A stretch of 64,000 nucleotides of DNA from CAVQJU01 sp963712905. GTDB taxonomy: Bacteria; Acidobacteriota; Vicinamibacteria; Vicinamibacterales; CAVVIG01. The DNA lies in the NCBI GenBank assembly GCA_963712905.1, contig CAVQJU010000010.1, positions 186,001 to 250,000 on the forward strand, given 5' to 3'. Shown in pieces: positions 34,810-43,540 of the stretch; the first letter of the stretch is position 1, and the number at the start of each line of letters is the position of its first letter. The position numbers and the translations under genes were made by a program. A model generated the notes under the pieces. The model was not told the origin of the DNA and searched no databases. It saw only the letters and a program-made list of their open reading frames with translations.

Positions 34810-37238
34810 AGCTGGAAGGGCCCCCAGTAGTAGGGGCTTGCGAGCTGGCCACCTTCCCGAATCAGGGCCAGCTTCGACTCTCGCAGCGCCCGGGCCGGCG
34901 TGTGGCCGGCCTGCAGGCCGGCATACAGCTGGTCCATCAGGCGCGCGGTCGAGCGGTCGTCGACGTCCCACAGCCCGGCAATCACGCGGCGCGCGCCGGC
35001 ACGCAGGAACGCCCAGGCGAACCCGACGAGGCCTTCGCCTGAATACGTCCGCTCGCCCGCGCTCCGGCACGCCGACACGGTGACGAGCTCCGCGTTCAGG
35101 GGCTTCTCCGCGACGTCTCTCGCGTACAGCTTGTAGCCCGTGTCGGGCCCGGACAGCACGACCGCGGATTCGAGCGGGCTCTCCATGTTGGCCGTCGCGT
35201 GCGCGGTGAAGTGCACCATCGAAAAGCGATCCAGTTCCGCGTCGCGATACACCGCCGGCGTGGCGTTCTTGTCGTCCCAGGCGGTGACGCGATCGGCTGG
35301 AAAATGCCGGACGATGCCGCTCATCTCAGCGGACGCGTAGCGCAGCGCCGGGAATTCCGGGGCCCGCGGCGTGGGGTTGCCGATGAGGAGAAGCCTCGGA
35401 TCGACCGGGCGCGCGGTCCGCGCCGCGCCAAGCATCGCCAGCGACGGGGCGATCTGAACTTCGGCGTCCTCGATGAAGTAGTGCCGGCGCGGGCCGTCCA
35501 CGGGAAGCGTCTCGAAGTTCAGGCCGTGCAGCGCGCCGTCGGGAACTATGACGATCGACGCGTTGGGCGGAAGCGACGCGGGCGCCACAAGCATCCGGTA
35601 CAGGCGGTCGCCGGGCGTGTCGGCGGCGGCAAGTGGGTTGACCAGGGCGTTGCCGAGCATCGCCTGGTAATCGCGAACGGCGGCTTCGATCTCGGATTGC
35701 GGCGGCAGGTCGACACGGCGCACGCCGCTCGCGCTGACGACCCAAAGAAACGAGCGCCTGGGTGCGAGCCAGTACGAGAGCAGCACGGCCCGGCTGCCAC
35801 GGGCCAGGCTGCGCAAGCCGGCTGCGCTGACGCGCGCAGGAGCCACGACGCGCTGGCGCTCGGCGAGCACGCGCGCCCGGCTCGACTCGGCGACCTCGAG
35901 CGCGCGCTCGTTCTGGCCTTGCGCGGCCAGCACGTCCACGTAGTTGCGATAGAACTCGATCAACTGCGTCAGGAACGACAGCTTGTAATCGACCTTCAAC
36001 AGATCCGACCGCGTCTTCTCGACCGTTCCGAGGGCAGCCTCGAAGTGCCGGGCGGCCGTCTTCGGGTCGTGTTCGAGCACGGCGATCTGCGCCAGCCCGG
36101 CGTGGGCCGTCCACTCGATCGCGGCCACGCCGCTGGCCGACGCGAGCGCCCGTTCGTACAGCGCGTGGCCACGCTGACGGTCGCCGCGCCCCACGGCGAT
36201 ATCGGCCGCGTTCAAGTCCGAGTAGACCTGTCTGGCGCCGCCGGCCCCGGCGGTCACCCCGCGGCTCCACTCGTTGAACCGCTCCGCCTCGTCCCAGTCC
36301 CCGAGCAGCGCGTACGCGGCCGCGAGATTGACCGCCCACACCGCGGCGTCGCGCTTCAGCCCGGCGCCATCGGCGACCGTGAACGCCTCGTTGAGGTACG
36401 GCAGCGCCAGACGCGGGCTGCCATGCAGGACATGAGTGTTGCCAAGGCTGCCGAGCGCTTCGGCCAGGGCCTTCGACGGCCCGCGCGCCTTGTGGGCCGC
36501 CACGGCGCGCTGCTGGGTGGACAACGCGAGATCGAATTGGCCGAGCCGCGAGTAGCAGATGCCGGCGTTCGACAGGACCAGCGCGTAGCCGGCAACCTTT
36601 TCCATCGAGGGGAGCTGCATCCCCCGCTCGAAATACGCCAGCGCCTCGTCGTAGCGGCCGCGCAGAAGCCGGGACATCCCGAGGTTATTCAGGCACAGCA
36701 GCTGCCTGAGCCGGTCGCCACGTGCCACCGCAAGTTCGAGACCCCGGATCAGCACGGGCTCGGCCGACGCGAAATCGCCCTGCGACAGCCTGGCGACGCC
36801 CTCCAGCCGGTCCGCGTCAATCTGGATGTCCGGATCGTCCGGCGACAGGGTGCGCGCTTCGGCGGCCACTGCGATGGCGCGCGGGAAATCGTTCGACGCC
36901 AGCGCGATCCTGGCGTCGAGGTACCGCTGCCGCGCGCGGAGCGACTCGTGGCCGGCTGTGTCGGGGATCACCTTCTCGAGGAGCGCCCTGGCGTCCGGCA
37001 ACTCAAGTCGTGTGATGAGCGCCTCGGCGCGGAGCAGGCGCAGCCGCCACGCCCACTCCGAGTCGTCGGCGGCATCGACACCCGCGAGCGCGTCGGCGGT
37101 TCGCTTCAGCGCGCCGGCCGTGTCGCCGAAGTTCAGCGCCTCCTGTGCCTGCTCGAACGCCGATGCGAGACCGCCCGCGCGTTGAGCCGTGCAGGCCGTC
37201 GCGAAGACCAGGGCCAAGGCGACAGCGATGCGTGTCAT
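34791..37238 (-). CDS. CHAT-domain caspase-like protease with TPR repeats, probable lipoprotein
   Basis: The 815-residue protein starts with a signal peptide and possible lipobox (VFATAC), followed by TPR repeats over about residues 25-440 (for example GDRLRQLLCLNNLGMSRLLRG, quoted in part as LNNLGMSRLLRGRYDEALAY), a helical linker and a C-terminal CHAT domain (about 480-815). The catalytic pair is visible: His in MVHFTAHAT and Cys in VTVSACRSAGE. CHAT domains are caspase/separase-like proteases; in several systems they cleave a partner after a trigger. Upstream, 20 bases away, is a conserved-looking gene of unknown function that may encode its partner. Confidence 0.92.
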   Translation of the reverse strand: MTRIAVALALVFATACTAQRAGGLASAFEQAQEALNFGDTAGALKRTADALAGVDAADDSEWAWRLRLLRAEALITRLELPDARALLEKVIPDTAGHESLRARQRYLDARIALASNDFPRAIAVAAEARTLSPDDPDIQIDADRLEGVARLSQGDFASAEPVLIRGLELAVARGDRLRQLLCLNNLGMSRLLRGRYDEALAYFERGMQLPSMEKVAGYALVLSNAGICYSRLGQFDLALSTQQRAVAAHKARGPSKALAEALGSLGNTHVLHGSPRLALPYLNEAFTVADGAGLKRDAAVWAVNLAAAYALLGDWDEAERFNEWSRGVTAGAGGARQVYSDLNAADIAVGRGDRQRGHALYERALASASGVAAIEWTAHAGLAQIAVLEHDPKTAARHFEAALGTVEKTRSDLLKVDYKLSFLTQLIEFYRNYVDVLAAQGQNERALEVAESSRARVLAERQRVVAPARVSAAGLRSLARGSRAVLLSYWLAPRRSFLWVVSASGVRRVDLPPQSEIEAAVRDYQAMLGNALVNPLAAADTPGDRLYRMLVAPASLPPNASIVIVPDGALHGLNFETLPVDGPRRHYFIEDAEVQIAPSLAMLGAARTARPVDPRLLLIGNPTPRAPEFPALRYASAEMSGIVRHFPADRVTAWDDKNATPAVYRDAELDRFSMVHFTAHATANMESPLESAVVLSGPDTGYKLYARDVAEKPLNAELVTVSACRSAGERTYSGEGLVGFAWAFLRAGARRVIAGLWDVDDRSTARLMDQLYAGLQAGHTPARALRESKLALIREGGQLASPYYWGPFQLYTTSP

Positions 37239-37258
37239 TTCTCGCCGGATCCCGTCTC

Positions 37259-38113
37259 TTACGGAGAGAGGCTGCCGTTATCCATCACGTCTACGCACCC
37301 GAAGTCCCCGCCAATCGGCGAGCCGAGAGCGACACGCACCATCGTGAGCCGCCGGAGCTGCGGAGCCATCGCAATCTCGCCGAAGTAGACACGGCCGAAG
37401 CCCGGCACCGAGACGGCGCCCGGCTGATCAGTATCGATCGTTGAGCCCGGGAACTCCGGCCCTTTCCATGTGAGCGGCTTCACGATCGTCCCGTGCATGG
37501 CGCCATCGTCCGCGCGCCGAAGCGCCGAGCCGCCGGGGGCCGCTGTCAGCGCGGAAAACGTGTGACGCGTCTGGAACACGTCGCGATCGATGCCGACGAC
37601 CAGGCTGTAGGCCTTGCCTTTGGCATCGACGAATCGGACGCTGTTTCCGTCGAAGCCGGTTTCCTTGTTCAGCTCGATCGCCGCCTCGCCGCCGGCCGTG
37701 CTCTTCTTCGAGGTGAACCCTCCGCGCACCCGCTTGATGATCATGTGCACGTGGCCCTTGAGGCCGACGTCGAGCCCGCGGACCTCCCCGCTGACACGGG
37801 TCATCGGTGCCAGCGTGTTCGAAGCCCGCTTGCCAAGCGTCGCCTCGAAGTGCCCCTTCGCATCCTCGAACACGCCCTCGGTTGACACGGTCGCGCTGTC
37901 GAACCGCACGAATGATCGGACCGTGGCGTCGGTGAGCTGTTTGCGGGACAACCTGGCGGTGGAGCGGCCGCCCGCGGCCGGAAGGGCCGCGGCGGGCAGG
38001 TCGATGAAGCAATTCTTGACGAACTTGGCCTTCGTCCCCTCGCCGACCCTGACGATGCGGCCGCTGAGGGCGGCGGCGTGGCCGTGAAAGACGAAGCGGC
38101 GGGCATCAGGCAT
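37259..38113 (-). CDS. Protein of unknown function co-transcribed with the CHAT protease
   Basis: The 284-residue protein has no signal peptide or membrane helix. It begins RRFVFHGHAAALSGRIVR, is rich in beta-strand-like segments (ATVRSFVRFDSATVSTEGVF, VSGEVRGLDVG) and ends RLTMVRVALGSPIGGDFGC before VDVMDNGSLSP. I do not recognise the family. GAGG lies 9 bases before the ATG. It is the first gene of a two-gene operon with the CHAT-TPR lipoprotein, which makes it a candidate substrate, sensor or partner of that protease. Confidence 0.72.
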   Translation of the reverse strand: MPDARRFVFHGHAAALSGRIVRVGEGTKAKFVKNCFIDLPAAALPAAGGRSTARLSRKQLTDATVRSFVRFDSATVSTEGVFEDAKGHFEATLGKRASNTLAPMTRVSGEVRGLDVGLKGHVHMIIKRVRGGFTSKKSTAGGEAAIELNKETGFDGNSVRFVDAKGKAYSLVVGIDRDVFQTRHTFSALTAAPGGSALRRADDGAMHGTIVKPLTWKGPEFPGSTIDTDQPGAVSVPGFGRVYFGEIAMAPQLRRLTMVRVALGSPIGGDFGCVDVMDNGSLSP

Positions 38114-38163
38114 TGTGGTGACCTCGGCGCCAGAATGTACCGCTGTTCAGCCCGCGCGTAAAG

Positions 38164-39753
38164 TCACCATCGCCGGACGAGCGGGATCGTCCCCGTCTCG
38201 ATCAGTTCGCCGCGCTGGGCTCTTTCGCGGTCGGCCGGATCGTAGATGCGCACGTGAATCGGCTCGCGTCGCTCGGCGATGGGGGGCCAGTCGAGGCGCC
38301 CAAGGACGTTCATTTCCGCGAAACGCTCCCGGAACAGCCGCTCCTCGTCGACTTCGACGGCAATGAACGGATGCAGGCCTCTCGACCGGAGTTCGGCGAC
38401 CGCGTCGTCCAGCCATCGGGGCTGGAGGCGGTCGTAGTTCAGCGTCAGCCGCCCGGAGTAGTACCGGATGCTGCCGGCCTGCACGCTGGCGATGAACACG
38501 CCGTTGGACGGCAGCGTCACGTCGATGTAACGACCGACGTCCACGTAGCGCCGCTCGACGAGCCGCGCCGTCAGGGCGCCGCGGTCGACTGCTGTGCTCG
38601 CCAGCCAGCCGGCCAGCGCGAAGTGGACGATCAGCGCGGCGGCGGTCCTCGCGCGGTCGCTCGCGATCGCGAGGCCCAGCATCTCAATCGCGACGGCGAC
38701 CGACAGCACGATCAGCGGCGGGTAGGCGGGCAGCAGGAAACGCAGGTAGGTCCACTCGTCCCGCCCGAACGGAATGTAGAAGAGATACGACAGCCACACG
38801 ACCGCGGCGACCGACAACAGGAGCACGACGCGATCAACGGTGAAAATCCGGGAGCCCTGACGGCGGCCGAGGGCAAAGAACGGCGCCGCCAGCGCCAGCA
38901 GGATGAACGGCGTCTGCGTCTGCACCAGCCAGCGCGGATATCGATCGAGGTTCGGGCCGGCGTTCGCCAGTTGATACAACACGTCGACGGGCTCGTAACC
39001 GAAGCGGACCGGCGACCCGTACAAATATTGATTGATGGCGGCAACCGCGAGGCACCCCGGCACAGCGGCGCCAACAAACAGCACGAGCGGCAGGATCCCC
39101 GGGCGGCCCTCGCCCGCTTCGCGGACCGTGCGCCAGATCCAGAATCCGCCGAGCACGACCGCAATGGGGACGAGGTTCGGGCGGGTCATGACCGCGGCCG
39201 ACACGGCGGCGCCGGCGCCGAGCGCTCCGAGCGCCCCCCCGCGAACGGTCAGCGCCAGGGCCACGGTCCACCAGGCGGTCGCGGCCACGTCGCTTGCCGG
39301 CGCCATGAGCTCGGTCATGAAACTCGGCGACGCCACCAGGAGCAGCGCGGCCATCAGTCCAGTCAGGCGCCCGTGCACTGCCGTGCCCAGCACGCTGGTC
39401 ATGAAAACGCACAACGCGCCGAGCAGAGGGACGACGTAGAACACCGCGTGCCTGCCGGCGGCGCGCTGGAAGAGCGCCATGAGGAGGGGGACGCCGGCGG
39501 GGTACGTCGGCACGATGAACCCGCGTTCGAGCGCCGGACGGTAGCCGGCGGGCGCGAACGACCAGTCCGCAAACGGCCACGGCAGCGTCCGGACGAACTG
39601 CTGATCGACGCGCAGCGACCCGTGCGCGATCAGATCGGCTTCGCTGACGTACCCGTACGCGTCGGCGGCGCCCGCGACGAACGAGCCCTTCCAGATGCCG
39701 AGCGCGCACGTGCCGAGCGCCAGCACGAGCGGAACGAAGAGGTAGCGGGACAA
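38164..39753 (-). CDS. Polytopic GT-C-like glycosyltransferase family membrane protein
   Basis: The 529-residue protein has about 10-12 membrane helices. The first extracytoplasmic loop, AADAYGYVSEADLIAHGSL, is followed by a second loop with FAPAGYRPALERGFIVPTY, as in GT-C/PMT-like enzymes that use lipid-linked sugars. A soluble C-terminal domain follows (about residues 430-529). The acceptor is unknown. The start codon is TTG at 39753, so a slightly later start is possible. It lies 14 bases after the DUF1552 gene. Confidence 0.75.
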   Translation of the reverse strand: MSRYLFVPLVLALGTCALGIWKGSFVAGAADAYGYVSEADLIAHGSLRVDQQFVRTLPWPFADWSFAPAGYRPALERGFIVPTYPAGVPLLMALFQRAAGRHAVFYVVPLLGALCVFMTSVLGTAVHGRLTGLMAALLLVASPSFMTELMAPASDVAATAWWTVALALTVRGGALGALGAGAAVSAAVMTRPNLVPIAVVLGGFWIWRTVREAGEGRPGILPLVLFVGAAVPGCLAVAAINQYLYGSPVRFGYEPVDVLYQLANAGPNLDRYPRWLVQTQTPFILLALAAPFFALGRRQGSRIFTVDRVVLLLSVAAVVWLSYLFYIPFGRDEWTYLRFLLPAYPPLIVLSVAVAIEMLGLAIASDRARTAAALIVHFALAGWLASTAVDRGALTARLVERRYVDVGRYIDVTLPSNGVFIASVQAGSIRYYSGRLTLNYDRLQPRWLDDAVAELRSRGLHPFIAVEVDEERLFRERFAEMNVLGRLDWPPIAERREPIHVRIYDPADRERAQRGELIETGTIPLVRRW

Positions 39754-39767
39754 CTCGGCCTGACGGC

Positions 39768-41123
39768 TCAGGCCGTCAGCCCGGAGAGCTCGGTGAACTG
39801 CCCGGTGCTGTCGCCGAGCTTCTCCGCCGGAACGCCCATCCTGTCGAGCAGCGTCAGCTGAAGGTTGGTCAGCGGCGTGTCGTCAGGGTAGATGAGATGG
39901 CGGCCTCCCTTGATGCCTCCGCCGCCCCCGAGCAGCAGCGTCGGCAGCGGACCGTGCGTGTGGCGGTCGCTGTTGCTGATGCCGCTCCCGTACAAAAGGA
40001 TCGTGTGATCGAGCAGCGAGCCGTCCCCGTCGGGCGTGGCGCGCAGCTTCTCGAGGTATTTCGCGAACAGGCTGACGTGGTACGTCTGGATGACGGTGCA
40101 CTTCTGCATCTTCACCGAGTCGTTCTGATGGTGCGTCAGCGAGTGATGGGGCTCGGGCACGCCGATCTGCGGATACGGCCGTCCGGTCTGCTCGCGTCCG
40201 TACATGAACGTGATCACACGCGTCAGGTCCGATTGAAACGCGAGCAGCTGCAGATCGTAGAGGAGCCGCACGTGCGGCTCGAAGCCGTCGGGCACGCCGG
40301 CGGGCTGGTCGACCTCGGGGCCGCTCCGGGCGCTCTGTTCCTCCGCTTTCTGGATGCGGCGTTCGACGTCGCGGAGCGACTCGAGGTAGTCGTCCACCTT
40401 CGTCTTGTCGGTCGAGCCCAGGCTCTGCTGAAGCTGCTTCACCCGGTCCGTCACCGAATCGAGGATGCTCCGGTCCTGCCGGAGACGGGACGCGCGCACG
40501 CGCGGGTCCGTGCTGTCGCTCGATCCGAACAGCCGCTCGAACACCACGCGCGGGTTGTTCTCCGCCATCAGCGGGAGCGTCGGCGTCAGCCACGACAGCG
40601 TGCTGCTGTACGCGCAGCTGTACCCCACGTCGCAGGCGCCGACCAGGCTGTTGTCGTCGACGGTCAGCTGCAGCGACGACAGCTGCGTCTCGTGCTCGTG
40701 GGCCTTCGCGGCAATCTGATCCATCGAGATGCCGTTCTCGACGATGCTGTCCGACTTCCTGACGTGGACCCCCGTCAGATACGTCCCCGACGCGCGCGAG
40801 TGATCGCCGCCGCCGTCGCCGAGCGCCTCCGCCTGATGGCTCGACAGGCCCGTGACGACGACCAGCTGTTCGCGGAACGGCTCGAGCGGCTGGAGCACGG
40901 GCGAGAGCTCGAACCCGCGGCCGGCGCCCTTCGGGAGCCAGTTCTCGTATATGACGCCGTTGGGGTGATAGATGACGCCCAGCCGGGGAACGGCTTTGGC
41001 GGGCGTGTTCGCGGCAGCCGTCAGCGCAGGCACCATCGCGTCGAGCAGCGGGAGCGCGACGGCCGTGCCCAGCCCGCGAAGCACGGTGCGGCGCGAAATG
41101 GCCTTCCGGGTGACGATCCTCAC
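39768..41123 (-). CDS. DUF1552 protein, Tat-exported
   Basis: The 451-residue protein has a Tat signal (AISRRTVLRGLGTAVALPLL) and the DUF1552 body: PRLGVIYHPNGVIYENWLPK, NLVVVTGLSSHQAEALGDG-like VVVTGLSSHQAEALGDGGGD, GISMDQIAAKAHEHETQLSS (partly quoted) and GSGISNSDRHTHGPLPTLLL. It belongs to the sulfatase-like DUF1501/1552 group found next to DUF1592 cytochrome-like proteins in Planctomycetes and Acidobacteria. The GTG overlaps the DUF1592 stop (GTGA), and GAGGAGG precedes it. Confidence 0.93.
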   Translation of the reverse strand: MRIVTRKAISRRTVLRGLGTAVALPLLDAMVPALTAAANTPAKAVPRLGVIYHPNGVIYENWLPKGAGRGFELSPVLQPLEPFREQLVVVTGLSSHQAEALGDGGGDHSRASGTYLTGVHVRKSDSIVENGISMDQIAAKAHEHETQLSSLQLTVDDNSLVGACDVGYSCAYSSTLSWLTPTLPLMAENNPRVVFERLFGSSDSTDPRVRASRLRQDRSILDSVTDRVKQLQQSLGSTDKTKVDDYLESLRDVERRIQKAEEQSARSGPEVDQPAGVPDGFEPHVRLLYDLQLLAFQSDLTRVITFMYGREQTGRPYPQIGVPEPHHSLTHHQNDSVKMQKCTVIQTYHVSLFAKYLEKLRATPDGDGSLLDHTILLYGSGISNSDRHTHGPLPTLLLGGGGGIKGGRHLIYPDDTPLTNLQLTLLDRMGVPAEKLGDSTGQFTELSGLTA

Positions 41124-43540
41124 CGCGACCTCCTCATCTGGAACGGCGTGCTTCTGACGATAGCAAGAATCGTGGACGACCAGCGGTAGTCGTCGGCGGC
41201 AGCGGTGCGGACGATCGAGCGGATCGCCGGAGCGTCGTAGTACTCCATCTCGCGTCCCACGGCGTAGGTGAGCAGCTTGCCCGCCACCGTCCTCACGAAC
41301 TGTTCCTTCTGCGCCACCAGCGCGCGCCGAAGCGCCGCGGGCCCGTCCACTGTCGTCCCGTCGAGCAGCACGCCCGACGCGTTGATGGCCGCCTCGCCGT
41401 CCGTCGTCCGCCACTGGCCGACGGCGTCGAAGTTCTCGAGGCTGAAGCCCAGCGGATCCATCCGGGCGTGACAGCTCGCGCACACCGGGTTCGTGCGGTG
41501 ACGCTCGAGCATGTCGCGTACCGACTCGGGCCGGCCCGTCGCGGTCTCGTCGAGGTTGGTGTTCACGTTGGGCGGCGGGGGCGGCACGGGCGCCGACAGG
41601 ATGTTCTCGAGCAGCCACTTGCCGCGGACGGTCGGCGACGTGCGCGTCGAGTACGATGTCACGGCGAGCACGCTCGCCTTGCCCAGCAGGCCCCAGCGGT
41701 TCTCGTCGGTCAACGCGACGCGGCGGAAGTGGCTTCCGTACACGCCCGGTATGCCGTAATGACGGGCGAGCTGTTCGTTGAGGAACGTGTCGTTCGCGTT
41801 CAGGAGGTCCACGATGCTGCGGTCGGACCTCAGCTGAGCCTCGAGGAAGAGCTCGGTCTCGCGGACGAAGGCGGCGCGCAGGTTGTCGTCGAACCAGGGA
41901 AACTTCCGGTTGGTATCCGGCGTCAACAGCCAGACGTTGCGCGTCTGCAGCCACTGGCCGAAGAAGTTGTCCACGAGCGAACGCCGCGCCCGCGGGTCGG
42001 CAAGCATCCGCCGCGCCTGCTGGTCGAGCACCAACGGGTCGCGCAGCTGCCCGCCAATCGCGAGGCCGAGCAGCTCGTCGTCCGGGATGCTGCTCCACAG
42101 GAAGAACGACAGCCGCGACGCGAGCTCGATGCCGGACAGGCGGTAGCCGGCGTTTCGAGCGGCGCCGGCAGGATCGGCTTCAATCCGGAACAGGAAATCC
42201 GGGCTGACCAGCAGCCGTTCGAGGGCCGCGCGGACGCCGGTCTCGAAACCTCCATCGGCCCGGCTGCTGGTGTAGAAGCCCATGAGCGTCTGGACGTCGT
42301 CAGCGGTTGCGGGCCGGCGATACGCGCGTCGAGCCAGCGTCGAGAGAATCCTGGTCGCGCACGGCGCTTCCTCTGCGGCGCTCGCCGGGCGGCAGATGAA
42401 GATGCGGCGGCGGCTGGGCGAATCGACCGGCACGCGCCCGTTGTGCGGGCCGTCGATCAGCAGCGACGAGATGGAGAGAGGCGCGCTCGGCACATCGGAT
42501 TCCCGGCTCCAGATCGGGATGCGCGCCGGGCCCAGGCCCTCGGGCTTCATCCCTTCGGACTTCAGCGCCGTGGCCACGACCGACCGCACGCCGGCCTTGA
42601 GCGGCACGCGGACGGTCAGCGCTTCGTCCGCGTTCTGCAGCGGGTTCTTCGGGTCGGCACGATCCGGGTCCGCCGCGGCGAGCTCGGGGCCGCCGATCGT
42701 GAAGCGGCCGACGCGTGCGCCGTCGACCCGAATCTCGATCTGGGTGGGCACGTTCAACCCGCGGATGACGTCGGCGTAGGTGCGTCCCAGCCGGACCCTG
42801 AAGATGTATTCGCCGTCGAGGGGAAAATAGTGGCGCACCGCGATCCCGCCCTTCGAGCCGAGCGGAAAATCCTCGCCCAGGCGGTCGGTCTGCCAGAGCC
42901 ATGTCTGCTCGTTCGCGTTGCCCTTGACCGCCGTGTAGCGCGCGACCGTGGGACGCAGCGTCGGGTCGCCGACAGCGAGGCGGGCGATCTTCGCCGCCGC
43001 CGTCAGATAACGATCGAGCAGCGCCGGCTCCATCGAGAGCGCGTCGGCGTTGGTGTCGAACCCGAACGCCTGCGCGTCCGGCGGCAGCATCGACGGCGCG
43101 TCGATCTCGAAGCCGAACAGATCGCGAACGGCGTTGCCGTATTCGGTGCGGTTGAGCCGGTGCAACGCAGCCGGCCGGCCGGGATCCGGGTGCGCCGCCG
43201 CGGCCTTGTCCAGTTCGGTCTCCAGCCACGCCGCGGCCGCGTCGTACGTCGCGGCGTCGGGCCGCTGCCTGCCCGGCGGCGGCATCGCGCGGCTGCGCAG
43301 CTTCACGACGACTTTCTCCCACGTCTCCGCCGCGGCCGCGACCTGGCCCGCGTCAGCGGAGAGGTTGTCGAGCGTGAGGTTCCCGGTCTTGAGCCGCTCG
43401 TTGTGGCACGACACGCAGTACTTCGCCACGACATCGCGCGCGGGCGCGGCGGGCGCCTGTCCGCCGGCGGCCGACGTCTGCACGACAGCCAGCCAGGCGA
43501 TGCAGACGCACGCCGTCAGCGTCTGGCGTGTGAGGCTCAC
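41120..43540 (-). CDS. DUF1592/PSCyt1 large exported cytochrome-like protein
   Basis: The 806-residue protein has a signal peptide, a single c-type heme motif YCVSCHN near residue 45, then the ordered DUF1587 (LHRLNRTEYGNAVRDLFG), DUF1595, DUF1592 (SRLSFFLWSSIPDDELL), DUF1588 (GLLGKASVLAVTSYSTRTSP) and DUF1585 (TVAGKLLTYAVGREMEYYD) modules of planctomycete-type PSD/PSCyt proteins. These are believed to act in extracytoplasmic oxidation of polymers, but no reaction has been established to my knowledge. The GTG start overlaps the ankyrin gene stop. Confidence 0.93.
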   Translation of the reverse strand: MSLTRQTLTACVCIAWLAVVQTSAAGGQAPAAPARDVVAKYCVSCHNERLKTGNLTLDNLSADAGQVAAAAETWEKVVVKLRSRAMPPPGRQRPDAATYDAAAAWLETELDKAAAAHPDPGRPAALHRLNRTEYGNAVRDLFGFEIDAPSMLPPDAQAFGFDTNADALSMEPALLDRYLTAAAKIARLAVGDPTLRPTVARYTAVKGNANEQTWLWQTDRLGEDFPLGSKGGIAVRHYFPLDGEYIFRVRLGRTYADVIRGLNVPTQIEIRVDGARVGRFTIGGPELAAADPDRADPKNPLQNADEALTVRVPLKAGVRSVVATALKSEGMKPEGLGPARIPIWSRESDVPSAPLSISSLLIDGPHNGRVPVDSPSRRRIFICRPASAAEEAPCATRILSTLARRAYRRPATADDVQTLMGFYTSSRADGGFETGVRAALERLLVSPDFLFRIEADPAGAARNAGYRLSGIELASRLSFFLWSSIPDDELLGLAIGGQLRDPLVLDQQARRMLADPRARRSLVDNFFGQWLQTRNVWLLTPDTNRKFPWFDDNLRAAFVRETELFLEAQLRSDRSIVDLLNANDTFLNEQLARHYGIPGVYGSHFRRVALTDENRWGLLGKASVLAVTSYSTRTSPTVRGKWLLENILSAPVPPPPPNVNTNLDETATGRPESVRDMLERHRTNPVCASCHARMDPLGFSLENFDAVGQWRTTDGEAAINASGVLLDGTTVDGPAALRRALVAQKEQFVRTVAGKLLTYAVGREMEYYDAPAIRSIVRTAAADDYRWSSTILAIVRSTPFQMRRSR

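Noticed and set aside
37259..38113. The gene beside the CHAT protease as a bacterial gasdermin
   Set aside because: The length is similar, but the N-terminal lipidation Cys and gasdermin strand pattern are absent.
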